From the NCBI GenBank assembly GCA_027064245.1, contig JAMOPZ010000438.1, positions 1-6,666 on the forward strand: DNA of 6,666 nt, read 5' to 3'. The first letter of the stretch is position 1. Each line of letters begins with the position of its first letter. The notes beneath the pieces are model-generated. The model did no database searches and was not told where the DNA came from. It was given only the letters and a program-made list of their open reading frames with translations. The translations under genes and the position numbers were made by a program. The DNA comes from Campylobacterales bacterium. GTDB lineage: Bacteria > Campylobacterota > Campylobacteria > Campylobacterales > Arcobacteraceae. Of this stretch, positions 1 to 6,311 are shown in pieces.

Positions 1-421
1 TAAGGATTATGATAAAGCAGTAGGTTTAAATCTTTTTACTGGAAGTGATGTAAAGTCATTAAAATTTAATATAAATGCTGCAAATACATTAACTCAAGAT
101 AATCTTGATTATCTATCTACTATACAATGGAAAGATGATATTGATTTTGATGGTACAGGTGAAAATAAAAGTTCATTTTCTGAATTTTATCAATCTTTGC
201 GATTTGATATAGCAGAGGATAGAGAGACTATAAAATTTAAAGAGGAGTCTCAAAAAGCTGTAAGAGAATCTATAGAAACAAGTTATGATAAACTAACAAA
301 AGTAGATAATGATGCACAATTAGTTGATCTTATGAAATATCAAAAAGCTTATCAAGCAAATGCAAAAATGATAACAGTTGTAGATAAACTTTTAGATACA
401 ATTTTAAATATGGTAAGATAA
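1..421 (+). CDS. flgK: Flagellar hook-associated protein 1 (FlgK), C-terminal part only
   Basis: This is the 3' end of flgK. The frame is open from base 2 and stops with TAA at 419-421, giving 139 residues with no start in the window. FlgK forms the junction between the flagellar hook and filament and is exported through the flagellar type III apparatus. The identifying segment is the helical C-terminus, with QLVDLMKYQKAYQANAKMI followed by VVDKLLDTILNM. This matches the heptad-patterned D0 terminus conserved in FlgK (known form: LI-x-YQ-x-AYEANAK-x-I-x-x-x-D-x-MLD-x-LL). An in-frame TTG at 197 is not the true start, because the homologous frame extends upstream without a stop. fliD follows after 21 bases, so the two are probably co-transcribed. 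FlgK next to FliD fits, since both are distal axial proteins. Family assignment is confident; only the N-terminal portion is unseen. Confidence 0.9.
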   Translation, partial: KDYDKAVGLNLFTGSDVKSLKFNINAANTLTQDNLDYLSTIQWKDDIDFDGTGENKSSFSEFYQSLRFDIAEDRETIKFKEESQKAVRESIETSYDKLTKVDNDAQLVDLMKYQKAYQANAKMITVVDKLLDTILNMVR

Positions 422-442
422 ATTTAATATAAGGAGTATAAA

Positions 443-1867
443 ATGGCAACAGAAGTAACAAACACAACAACATCAAAATATAGTACAATAGGTGTTTTTG
501 GTAGTGATGCTAGTAAATCTTTAAGTGGAGATATAATAGAAAAACTAAAAGCAGTAGATGAAAAAGCTAAAATAGAACCAATAGATAAAGATTTAGAAAC
601 TTGGGATAAGGAGTTGGAAAAAATAGATGAAATAAAATCATCTTTTAGTGATTTAATGTCTACTTCAAATGCTTTTGATCTATATTCTCCAAAAACAAAT
701 GTTTTTAATCAAGTAAGTGCTGCAGCTGGTGGAAGTGGTGCAGCGCTGTTTGATGCTGCTGATATAACACAATTAGATGAGGGTACTACAACAGTACATG
801 TAGATCAACTTGCACAAAAAGATGTTTTTCAAACAGATAAATTTTCAGATCCGACTGCTGATATAGATGGTGGTCAAGATGATGGAGATAAAATTACAAT
901 CAATGGTGTAGATTTTTCAACAGAGGATAAAAGTTATGAAGATCTTGCAAAAGATATAAATGCCAATGAAAATTTTACAGCTTCTGTGGAGCAAGTAGGA
1001 GATAATGATTATAGGATTGTTATAAAAAGTGCTAATACAGGAGTTGACAATGCTTTAATTATATCTGAAACTGGTGTTGATTTAAAGCTTGCTAATGATA
1101 CAGATGGTGATGGTGATGTTGATGATGATGACAATACTGATAATGCAGATAATCATGTATTAACTGCTCAAAATTTTAAGGCTACTATAGATGGTGTTGA
1201 TTATGATGTTTCAACAGATAGTATAAAATTAGCAAATGGTTTAACAATTACTGCAAATAAAGTAGATGGTGATGGAGAGAGTTCAACTTTATCTATTAAA
1301 AAAGATACATCAGGCATAATACCAGCTATAGATGATATAGTAGAAAAATATAATGCTGTAGTTGATCTTATAGATGAAGAATTATACTCAGCAGATAGTT
1401 CTATAAAAGATTTAGGTACATTTAGAACTATAGAATCAGATCTTAAAAATATGTTTTTTGGTCAATATGGAGATGATGATCTAAGCGCATTTAATTATGG
1501 TTTTTCTTTTGATAAAAAAGGGCATCTATCTTATGATAAAGAGATACTAGGAAAAGCAATAACAGATAATCCAGATGATATAAAAACACTTTTTACCGGA
1601 GTATCTGAAGACAAAGGTATTGGTACAAAAATGAAAGAATACTTTGTAAATCTTGATTTAAGAGATGGACTAATGTATCAATATAGTGATGCAATGGCAG
1701 ATAGAAAAATAAAACTTGAAGATGAAAAAGAGAAAGCGCAAAAAACTATAGATGATAAATATGATGCAATGGCAACACAATTTGTTGCATATGGTGCTCT
1801 TATATCTCAAATGGAAAGTTCATTTGCTGGATTAAAGATGATAATAGAACATCCTCCAAAAGATTAG
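443..1867 (+). CDS. fliD: Flagellar filament cap protein FliD (hook-associated protein 2)
   Basis: FliD forms the cap at the filament tip and helps exported flagellin fold into place. The 474-residue product starts at ATG 443, with AAGGAG at 431-436 six bases upstream. Visible parts are an N-terminal helical region (about 15-75, including SGDIIEKLKAVDE), two flagellin hook-IN-like modules (about 147-208, with DKITINGVDF and INANENFTASV; and about 242-288), then the C-terminal domain and a long terminal coiled coil (about 405-465: MYQYSDAMADRKIKLEDEK, then FVAYGALISQMESSFAGL). It is shorter than Campylobacter FliD (over 600 residues from memory), which suggests fewer variable central domains. 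It is strikingly Asp-rich, with acidic Gly/Asp loops near residues 136-149, 219-230 and 275-279; the middle one fits an EF-hand loop. It lies between flgK and fliS, the usual cap/chaperone context. No signal peptide is present, as expected for type III export. Confidence 0.93.
   Translation: MATEVTNTTTSKYSTIGVFGSDASKSLSGDIIEKLKAVDEKAKIEPIDKDLETWDKELEKIDEIKSSFSDLMSTSNAFDLYSPKTNVFNQVSAAAGGSGAALFDAADITQLDEGTTTVHVDQLAQKDVFQTDKFSDPTADIDGGQDDGDKITINGVDFSTEDKSYEDLAKDINANENFTASVEQVGDNDYRIVIKSANTGVDNALIISETGVDLKLANDTDGDGDVDDDDNTDNADNHVLTAQNFKATIDGVDYDVSTDSIKLANGLTITANKVDGDGESSTLSIKKDTSGIIPAIDDIVEKYNAVVDLIDEELYSADSSIKDLGTFRTIESDLKNMFFGQYGDDDLSAFNYGFSFDKKGHLSYDKEILGKAITDNPDDIKTLFTGVSEDKGIGTKMKEYFVNLDLRDGLMYQYSDAMADRKIKLEDEKEKAQKTIDDKYDAMATQFVAYGALISQMESSFAGLKMIIEHPPKD
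1097..1132 (+). other. EF-hand-like acidic loop encoded within fliD
   Basis: Codons 219-230 of fliD read DTDGDGDVDDDD. Compared with the 12-residue EF-hand loop, Asp is at positions 1, 3, 5 and 9, Gly at 6, a hydrophobic Val at 8 and Asp at 12, so every key position is satisfied. The DNA is a degenerate GAT/GGT triplet array. No flanking EF helices are evident, so if it binds calcium it would be a stand-alone loop like those in dockerins or thrombospondin type 3 repeats. The motif fit is seen directly; metal binding is inference. Confidence 0.5.
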
Positions 1868-1903
1868 TTGATATGCAGCTTTTAAGTAAAAATATAATAT
1901 AAT
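1868..1903 (+). promoter_or_regulatory. Possible sigma-70 promoter for fliS
   Basis: In the 62-base gap between fliD and fliS, TTGATA at 1868-1873 lies 19 bases before TATAAT at 1893-1898, and a second TATAAT overlaps at 1898-1903. Initiation would fall near 1905-1910, just ahead of the fliS ribosome binding site. Such hexamers are common by chance in DNA this AT-rich and the spacing is long, so this is only a candidate secondary promoter inside the operon. Confidence 0.3.
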
Positions 1904-1929
1904 TCAAAAAAAGTTTGTGGAGTTTAAGT

Positions 1930-2286
1930 ATGGGATTAGATGTTTATAATAAACAAGCAGCGGTGACTGACAACCCTTATATGCTTGTATTAAAGTTATA
2001 TGAGGGCTTGCTTAGGTATTTATCGTTTGTTGAGAATGCTATTGATAATGATGATATTGAAGAAAAATTTGAGTATATAAATAGATCTATAGCCATATTT
2101 GATGAGCTAAGAAATGTGCTTGATTTTGATGGTGGGGATATAGCATATTATCTTGATGGTTTATATTTGTATCAAATAGAGACATTATTTAGTGCAGGTA
2201 TTGACAATAACTTAAATGCTATTGCTCAAGTACAAAAAGTAGTAAGAGGTCTTATAGAAGCATGGAAAGACGAAACAGGGCTGTAG
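1930..2286 (+). CDS. fliS: Flagellin export chaperone FliS
   Basis: FliS binds the disordered C-terminus of flagellin in the cytoplasm, preventing early polymerisation and delivering it to the export gate. The 118-residue helical product begins at ATG 1930, with GGAG at 1919-1922 seven bases upstream. An in-frame TTG at 1915 was not chosen because it overlaps that Shine-Dalgarno region. Family signatures visible are an N-terminal YNKQAAVTDNPYMLVLKLYEG (compare the known Y-x-x-x-x-V-x-x-x-x-P-x-x-LI-x-x-LY-[DE]-G), a central segment with ELRNVLDFDGGDIAYYLDGLY, and a C-terminal LIEAWKDE helix. The length is typical for the family. It lies 62 bases after fliD and its last 25 bases overlap the next gene, pointing to translational coupling. 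In FliD-FliS neighbourhoods elsewhere the following gene is often fliT. Assignment is confident. Confidence 0.92.
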   Translation: MGLDVYNKQAAVTDNPYMLVLKLYEGLLRYLSFVENAIDNDDIEEKFEYINRSIAIFDELRNVLDFDGGDIAYYLDGLYLYQIETLFSAGIDNNLNAIAQVQKVVRGLIEAWKDETGL

Positions 2287-2534
2287 AAGCTCTTAAAAGA
2301 CTTAAATATATAGACTCTTTAGATGATGAACAAAGAGCTTTATTGTTAGAGGAATGGGTAAATAAGTATATAAATGATTTAGAACAAAAACCATTTTATA
2401 CCGATCTTACATATCCTCAAGCAGTAGAGTTATCTGAATTATATCATAAGAATATATCTTTTTTAAAAAAACATACGGTTTATATAAAAGAGAGTATGGA
2501 TTCTTTAAAAAAAGAAAGAAAGTTTTTTAATTAA
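2262..2534 (+). CDS. Small FliT-like protein overlapping fliS (putative FliD chaperone)
   Basis: A 90-residue, largely helical, charged protein. ATG 2262 is the first possible start in this frame: an in-frame TAA lies at 2208-2210 and no ATG, GTG or TTG occurs between. It overlaps the fliS 3' end by 25 bases in another frame, so translation is probably coupled. AGAGG at 2245-2249 is a weak ribosome site at a long spacing. I do not recognise the protein by a strong motif. Its C-terminal helix (about 64-89, with NISFLKKHTVYIKESMDSLK) resembles the last helix of FliT-type chaperones, where a Lys/Arg-rich amphipathic helix ends the protein. FliT binds FliD and, in enterics, FlhDC. The position directly after fliD-fliS supports the same role here. 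There is no signal peptide or membrane segment. A lineage-specific flagellar protein of unknown role is the alternative. Confidence 0.6.
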   Translation: MERRNRAVEALKRLKYIDSLDDEQRALLLEEWVNKYINDLEQKPFYTDLTYPQAVELSELYHKNISFLKKHTVYIKESMDSLKKERKFFN

Positions 2535-2538
2535 GAAG

Positions 2539-2544
2539 TATAAT
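2539..2544 (+). promoter_or_regulatory. Possible -10 element for the histidine kinase gene
   Basis: TATAAT sits 5 bases after the stop of the small fliS-overlapping gene and about 53 bases before the kinase start. No convincing -35 hexamer is seen, only T-rich sequence, which is tolerated in Campylobacter-type sigma-70 promoters. The kinase is functionally unrelated to the flagellar genes upstream and no terminator separates them, so it may have its own promoter or be read through. Confidence 0.25.
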
Positions 2545-2596
2545 TTTAAACTTATTTTGAGTAAACTCTTATTAAGTAAATCCTAAGGATATAATT

Positions 2597-4618
2597 GTGA
2601 AAATAAAATTAAAAACTTTATTAATTTTTATGGTTTTTTCTACTGTATTATTTGCAAATACTATAAATCTTGCAGAAGATGAACAAAATTGGTTAAATAA
2701 TCATAAAGTTATAAGAATGTGCAATAATCCAAATTGGAAACCAATCGAATTTGCACAAGATGGGAATAATCTAAAAATAGATGGTATTGCCATAGATACT
2801 TTAAGATTAATAGAAAAAAAATTAGATATAAAATTTAAAACTATACCAACATCAAGTTGGAGTCAATCTCAACAATTTTTAAAAGAGAAAAGATGTGATA
2901 TTCTTCCTGCTGCTATTAAAACTAAGCAAAGAGAAAAATATGCATACTTTACAGAACCATATCTAAACTTTAAATTAGCAATAATTACACAAAATAATAA
3001 ACCTTTTATTGATTCTTTAGAAAATATATTAGATAAAACTATAGCTAGAAAAAAAGGCTCAGGTCTTATTGCAAAATTAAAATCAAAATATCCAAATATT
3101 AAAATAATTGAAACAAAAGATTATCTAGAAGCTTTAAAAAAAGTTTCTTCTGGAGAAGCGTATTATACTATTGCTACTTTACCTGTAGCTTCATATTATA
3201 TTACTCAATTTGCATTAAATAATTTACATATCGCAGGATATACAGATATGATATATAAGCTTTCTATTGCAGTTAGTAATGATAAACCAATATTAACATC
3301 AATTTTAGATAAGGCATTGCACTCTATTTCAAAAATAGAGCATAAAAATATTAATAATAGATGGATAGATTCTAATATTAAACAAACTGTAGATTATGAC
3401 TTTATTTTTAAAATTTTGTTTGTAGTTTTTATTGTTATTATTTTATTTATATATAGACAATATATTTTAAATAAAAAAAATAAAGATTTAAAAAAATTAC
3501 AAAAGATTATAGAAAAAAAATCTCAACAATTACAAAAAAATATGGATATTATGAGTAAACATATTATATATTCTAGAACAAATACAAAAGGGATAATAAC
3601 AGAGGTTAGTGATGCATTTTGTGAAATATCTCAATATAGTAAAAAAGAATTAATAGGAAAATCTCATAATATTGTAAGAGATGCTTCTACACCTAAAGAG
3701 TTATTTGCAGATATGTGGAATACTATAAAGCAAGGAAAAGTTTGGCAAGGTGAATTACGAAATATTAAAAAAGATGGATCATATTATTGGGTATTGGCAA
3801 ATATTGAGCCTGAATTTGATAATGATAAAATCATAGGTTATATGGCAATTCGCCACGATATTACAGCTAAGAAAGATTTTGAGAAACAACATTTAAAGCT
3901 TTTAGAAGCAGAAAAATTAGCATCTATGGGGGAGATGATAGGTAATATTGCACATCAATGGAGACAGCCACTTTCTGTTATATCTACAAGCGCTTCAGGT
4001 ATACACTTAAAAAAAGAGTATGGAATACTTTCAGATCAAGAGTTATTTAAATTATGTGAAATTATAGATGAAAATGCTCAGTATCTTTCAAAAACTATAG
4101 ATGATTTTAAAAATTATGTAAAAGGTGATTCTAAACAAGTATCTTTTAAACTTCGAAATAAAACAGATTCTTTTCTTAAAATTGTTGAATCATCTATAAA
4201 AACATATAAAATACAAGTTATTTTGGATCTTGTTGAAAATGATGAGATAAAAGGTTATCCAAATGAATTATTACAATGTTTTATAAATATATTTAATAAT
4301 GCAAAAGATGCTTTAGTTGAAAATAATGATGAGGATAATAGATATATTTTTATATCACAAAAAATTGATAACAATAAAATAATAATAGAGTTTAAAGATA
4401 ATGCAGGAGGTATTCCAGAAAATGTATTACCAAAAATCTTTGAACCATATTTTACAACAAAGCATAAATCACAAGGTACTGGATTGGGCTTACATATGGT
4501 ATATAATATTATAACTGAAGGTATGAAAGGTGATATTAAAGTGGAAAATAAGATATACACTTTTAACGATAAAGAATATAAAGGTGCATCTTTTAAATTA
4601 ATATTACCTTTTTTATAA
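2597..4618 (+). CDS. Membrane sensor histidine kinase: periplasmic SBP_bac_3 domain, PAS, HisKA, HATPase
   Basis: A 673-residue hybrid sensor. GTG 2597 is chosen as start: TAAGGAT (2584-2590) precedes it, and starting there preserves the basic, hydrophobic signal peptide (1-20, ending VLFA-N). Residues about 36-258 form a periplasmic solute-binding domain of the SBP_bac_3 type (NPNWKPIEF, CDILPAAIKTKQREKYAYFTEPY), with Cys42 and Cys100 able to form a disulfide. One membrane helix spans about 269-288, followed by a Lys/Gln-rich coiled coil to about 318. A PAS domain (about 320-428) resembles that of Aer (SHNIVR, FADMW, GYMAIRHDI). HisKA carries His453 in NIAHQWRQPLS. The HATPase domain has an N box (NIFNNAKDAL, Asn568), a G1 box (DNAGGIP, Asp601), IFEPYFTTK and a G2 box (GTGLGL, 627-632). 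All catalytic parts appear intact. No response regulator is adjacent, so it is an orphan here. The ligand is unknown: amino acids or other small solutes outside, possibly redox or oxygen through PAS. It is not FlgS, which is cytoplasmic. Confidence 0.88.
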   Translation: MKIKLKTLLIFMVFSTVLFANTINLAEDEQNWLNNHKVIRMCNNPNWKPIEFAQDGNNLKIDGIAIDTLRLIEKKLDIKFKTIPTSSWSQSQQFLKEKRCDILPAAIKTKQREKYAYFTEPYLNFKLAIITQNNKPFIDSLENILDKTIARKKGSGLIAKLKSKYPNIKIIETKDYLEALKKVSSGEAYYTIATLPVASYYITQFALNNLHIAGYTDMIYKLSIAVSNDKPILTSILDKALHSISKIEHKNINNRWIDSNIKQTVDYDFIFKILFVVFIVIILFIYRQYILNKKNKDLKKLQKIIEKKSQQLQKNMDIMSKHIIYSRTNTKGIITEVSDAFCEISQYSKKELIGKSHNIVRDASTPKELFADMWNTIKQGKVWQGELRNIKKDGSYYWVLANIEPEFDNDKIIGYMAIRHDITAKKDFEKQHLKLLEAEKLASMGEMIGNIAHQWRQPLSVISTSASGIHLKKEYGILSDQELFKLCEIIDENAQYLSKTIDDFKNYVKGDSKQVSFKLRNKTDSFLKIVESSIKTYKIQVILDLVENDEIKGYPNELLQCFINIFNNAKDALVENNDEDNRYIFISQKIDNNKIIIEFKDNAGGIPENVLPKIFEPYFTTKHKSQGTGLGLHMVYNIITEGMKGDIKVENKIYTFNDKEYKGASFKLILPFL

Positions 4619-4631
4619 ATATAGACTAATG

Positions 4632-4659
4632 TTTCATTTAAGCAATATTTAGATATAAT
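4632..4659 (+). promoter_or_regulatory. Probable sigma-70 promoter of the DEAD-box helicase gene
   Basis: TATAAT at 4654-4659 is preceded by G at 4652, giving the extended gnTATAAT form described for Campylobacter sigma-70 promoters. A weak -35-like TTTCAT at 4632-4637 lies 16 bases upstream. Transcription would begin near 4666, leaving a leader of about 88 bases before the helicase start. This is the best promoter candidate in the window. Confidence 0.5.
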
Positions 4660-4671
4660 GGTCTTAATATA

Positions 4672-4743
4672 GGAAATCTTAAAAATAAGTTAAAGTAAAA
4701 TGTTTGTTATTTTAGAGATTCCCCTATGAAATTAAATAAAGGG
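4672..4743 (+). promoter_or_regulatory. Structured 5' leader of the helicase mRNA with a possible SD-sequestering stem
   Basis: Bases 4672-4688 and 4707-4722 can form 15 Watson-Crick pairs with three single-base bulges (A4676, A4685, G4715) around an 18-base loop. No U-tract follows, so it is not a typical intrinsic terminator. Directly after it, CCCT at 4722-4725 can pair with AGGG at 4740-4743, the likely Shine-Dalgarno sequence of the helicase gene, around a 14-base loop. Four consecutive Cs are conspicuous in such AT-rich intergenic DNA. Some DEAD-box helicase mRNAs (for example E. coli csdA) have long structured leaders tied to cold response and autoregulation. The pairings are seen directly; a regulatory role is inferred. 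Confidence 0.45.
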
Positions 4744-4753
4744 TCAATAAAAT

Positions 4754-6232
4754 ATGACATTCAAAGAATTTAACTTAAAAAGTGAATTAAACAAAGCAGT
4801 AGAAGTAGCAGGATTTACACAACCATCTCCTGTACAAGAAGAAGCAATACCAGCAGTATTAAGTGGTAGAGATATAGTAGCACAAGCACAAACGGGTACA
4901 GGAAAAACAGCAGCATTTGGATTGCCAGTTCTAAATATGATGAAATGTACAGGAAATGTAGAGATGGTAGTAGTAGTTCCTACAAGAGAATTAGCTATTC
5001 AAGTAAGTGATGAGCTATTTAAATTTGGTAAATTTTTAAATATCAAAACAGCAACAGTATATGGTGGAACATCTTATTCAAGACAAATAAAACATATCCA
5101 AAATGCAGGTATAATTGTAGCAACTCCAGGAAGATTTCTTGATCTTTTATCAAAAAATCAGATCTCTATAGATCCTGATTATGTTGTTTTAGATGAAGCT
5201 GATGAGATGATGGATATGGGCTTTTTAGATGATATTAAAGAGATTTTTAAATATTTAAAAAATAGAAAGCAAACACTTATGTTTAGTGCAACTATGCCAG
5301 CACCTATTAAAAAATTAGCTCAAAAAATATTAAAAGATCCACATTTTATCACTGTAACAAAATCAGAGATGACAAATGCAAAAATTACACAATCTTTTTA
5401 TGTAGTTGAAGAGTATGAAAGAGATGATGCATTAATTAGACTTTTTGATTTTAAAAATCCAAGTAAAGCTATAGTATTTTGTAAGATGAAAAGAGATGTT
5501 GATAGACTTTCAACTTATCTTGTATCTCAAGGTTATAGTGCAAAAGGACTTCATGGAGATATGGAGCAAAGACAAAGAGAAGAGGTTATAAAAGCTTTCA
5601 AAAGTGATACACTTGAAGTTTTAGTAGCAACTGATGTCGCAGCACGGGGTCTTGATGTAAAAGGTGTATCTCATGTATTTAATTATCAGCTTCCTTTTGA
5701 TAGTGAAAGTTATGTTCATAGAATTGGACGAACTGGTCGTGGTGGTGAAGAGGGTATGGCTGTATCTATTGTAACTCCAGCTGAATTTAGATCTCTTCAC
5801 AAGATACAAAAAGATGTAGGAAGTAATATTGAAAGTAAAATAGTACCAAATAAAAGTGCTATTAAAGATAAAGCAGTTATAGATCTAAAAAATAGTATTA
5901 AAGAGATAGAAATAGATGAAAAAATATATGATTTTATTGATACTTTAAAAGAGGATTTTGAACTTTCTACAATTACATATAAGTTAGCTACATTACTTCT
6001 TAAACAAACAAAAATAAATGGTAAAGATAATATAGGAAAAACAAAAAAAGATATTGAATTTTTACTAAAAAGAGCAAAAGAGGGTAAAGGTGGAGGAGGA
6101 AACTCACGAGGCCGAAATAGAAGTAGAAATCGAAATGGAGACAGAAATAGATCTGGTGGAGATAGGAACCGAAGTAGAAATAGATCTGGTGGAGATAGAA
6201 ATCGAAGTAGAGATAGAGGTGGTCGATACTAA
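4754..6232 (+). CDS. DEAD-box ATP-dependent RNA helicase (DeaD/RhlE-type) with basic RNS/GG-rich tail
   Basis: This 492-residue cytoplasmic enzyme uses ATP to remodel RNA duplexes, probably in ribosome assembly, mRNA decay or cold adaptation. Motifs appear in order: Q motif (F21 to Q28, FTQPSPVQ), motif I AQTGTGKT (45-52), Ia PTREL (76-80), GG (104-105), TPGR (124-127), DEAD (147-150), SAT (178-180), IV AIVFCKMK (239-246), V VATDVAARGLDV (291-302) and VI HRIGRTGRGG (322-331). A helical segment (about 383-443) follows, then a low-complexity Arg/Asn/Ser/Gly/Asp tail (446-492) likely to bind RNA non-specifically. No DbpA-type RNA-binding domain is evident, so DeaD, RhlE and CshA subgroups cannot be separated and no symbol is given. 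ATG 4754 fits the Q-motif spacing and has AAAGGG at 4738-4743 ten bases upstream. It has its own promoter candidate and structured leader, and a terminator-like palindrome follows, suggesting a single-gene unit. Confidence 0.93.
   Translation: MTFKEFNLKSELNKAVEVAGFTQPSPVQEEAIPAVLSGRDIVAQAQTGTGKTAAFGLPVLNMMKCTGNVEMVVVVPTRELAIQVSDELFKFGKFLNIKTATVYGGTSYSRQIKHIQNAGIIVATPGRFLDLLSKNQISIDPDYVVLDEADEMMDMGFLDDIKEIFKYLKNRKQTLMFSATMPAPIKKLAQKILKDPHFITVTKSEMTNAKITQSFYVVEEYERDDALIRLFDFKNPSKAIVFCKMKRDVDRLSTYLVSQGYSAKGLHGDMEQRQREEVIKAFKSDTLEVLVATDVAARGLDVKGVSHVFNYQLPFDSESYVHRIGRTGRGGEEGMAVSIVTPAEFRSLHKIQKDVGSNIESKIVPNKSAIKDKAVIDLKNSIKEIEIDEKIYDFIDTLKEDFELSTITYKLATLLLKQTKINGKDNIGKTKKDIEFLLKRAKEGKGGGGNSRGRNRSRNRNGDRNRSGGDRNRSRNRSGGDRNRSRDRGGRY
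6146..6211 (+). repeat. 33-bp tandem duplication in the helicase tail
   Basis: Two adjacent 33-base units (6146-6178 and 6179-6211) encode the same 11 residues, NRSGGDRNRSR, at 465-475 and 476-486. They differ at two bases only (AGG/AGA and AAC/AAT), both synonymous. This is an in-frame duplication that lengthens the basic tail without disturbing the helicase core. Shorter AGA/AAT/CGA-based related units surround it (about 6107-6145), so the region is a plausible site of copy-number variation between strains. Confidence 0.85.
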
Positions 6233-6238
6233 AATATG

Positions 6239-6288
6239 TTAAAATAGGAGAAATTTATAAATTTCTCTTATAATTTATCTTATTTTAA
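6239..6288 (+). terminator. Terminator-like palindrome after the helicase, with an alternative longer fold
   Basis: A perfect 20-base palindrome at 6248-6267 (GAGAAATTT, AT, then its complement) starts 15 bases after the helicase stop and is followed by T-rich sequence (TTATAATTTATC). This fits a weak rho-independent terminator, and the symmetry would allow it to work in both directions. A competing fold is possible: 6239-6260 can pair with 6268-6288 over about 21 pairs, with one wobble (G6247-T6280), one mismatch (G6250-A6277) and one bulge (T6254). Both stems are AT-rich and the U-run is interrupted, so efficiency is uncertain. Confidence 0.5.
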
Positions 6289-6311
6289 GAAACATACTAT
6301 CAAATATATTA

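Noticed and set aside
197..421. Separate 74-residue gene starting at TTG 197
   Set aside because: The same frame is open back to base 2 and the upstream residues fit FlgK, so this is only the end of flgK.
1915..1929. Upstream TTG start for fliS adding five residues
   Set aside because: It overlaps the Shine-Dalgarno region (GGAG 1919-1922) that serves ATG 1930, and FliS normally begins close to the Y-x-x-Q segment.
2559..2568. GAGT-AA-ACTC palindrome as a terminator after the flagellar genes
   Set aside because: The loop is only two bases, the stem four pairs, and no T-run follows.
4255..4560. Minus-strand frame of 101 codons opposite the kinase
   Set aside because: It lies antisense to the conserved HATPase domain, has low-complexity hydrophobic translation and no ribosome site; it is a shadow.
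2597..4618. Kinase as FlgS, the flagellar sigma-54 cascade kinase
   Set aside because: FlgS is a cytoplasmic protein without a periplasmic solute-binding domain; proximity to flagellar genes alone is not enough.
4726..4773. 15-codon upstream frame (ATG 4726) overlapping the helicase start
   Set aside because: No ribosome site precedes it, it lacks leader-peptide features such as runs of one amino acid, and it extends into the helicase gene out of frame; probably chance.
5621..5809. Minus-strand frame of 62 codons opposite the helicase
   Set aside because: It is antisense to conserved motifs V and VI and shows no independent coding signal.
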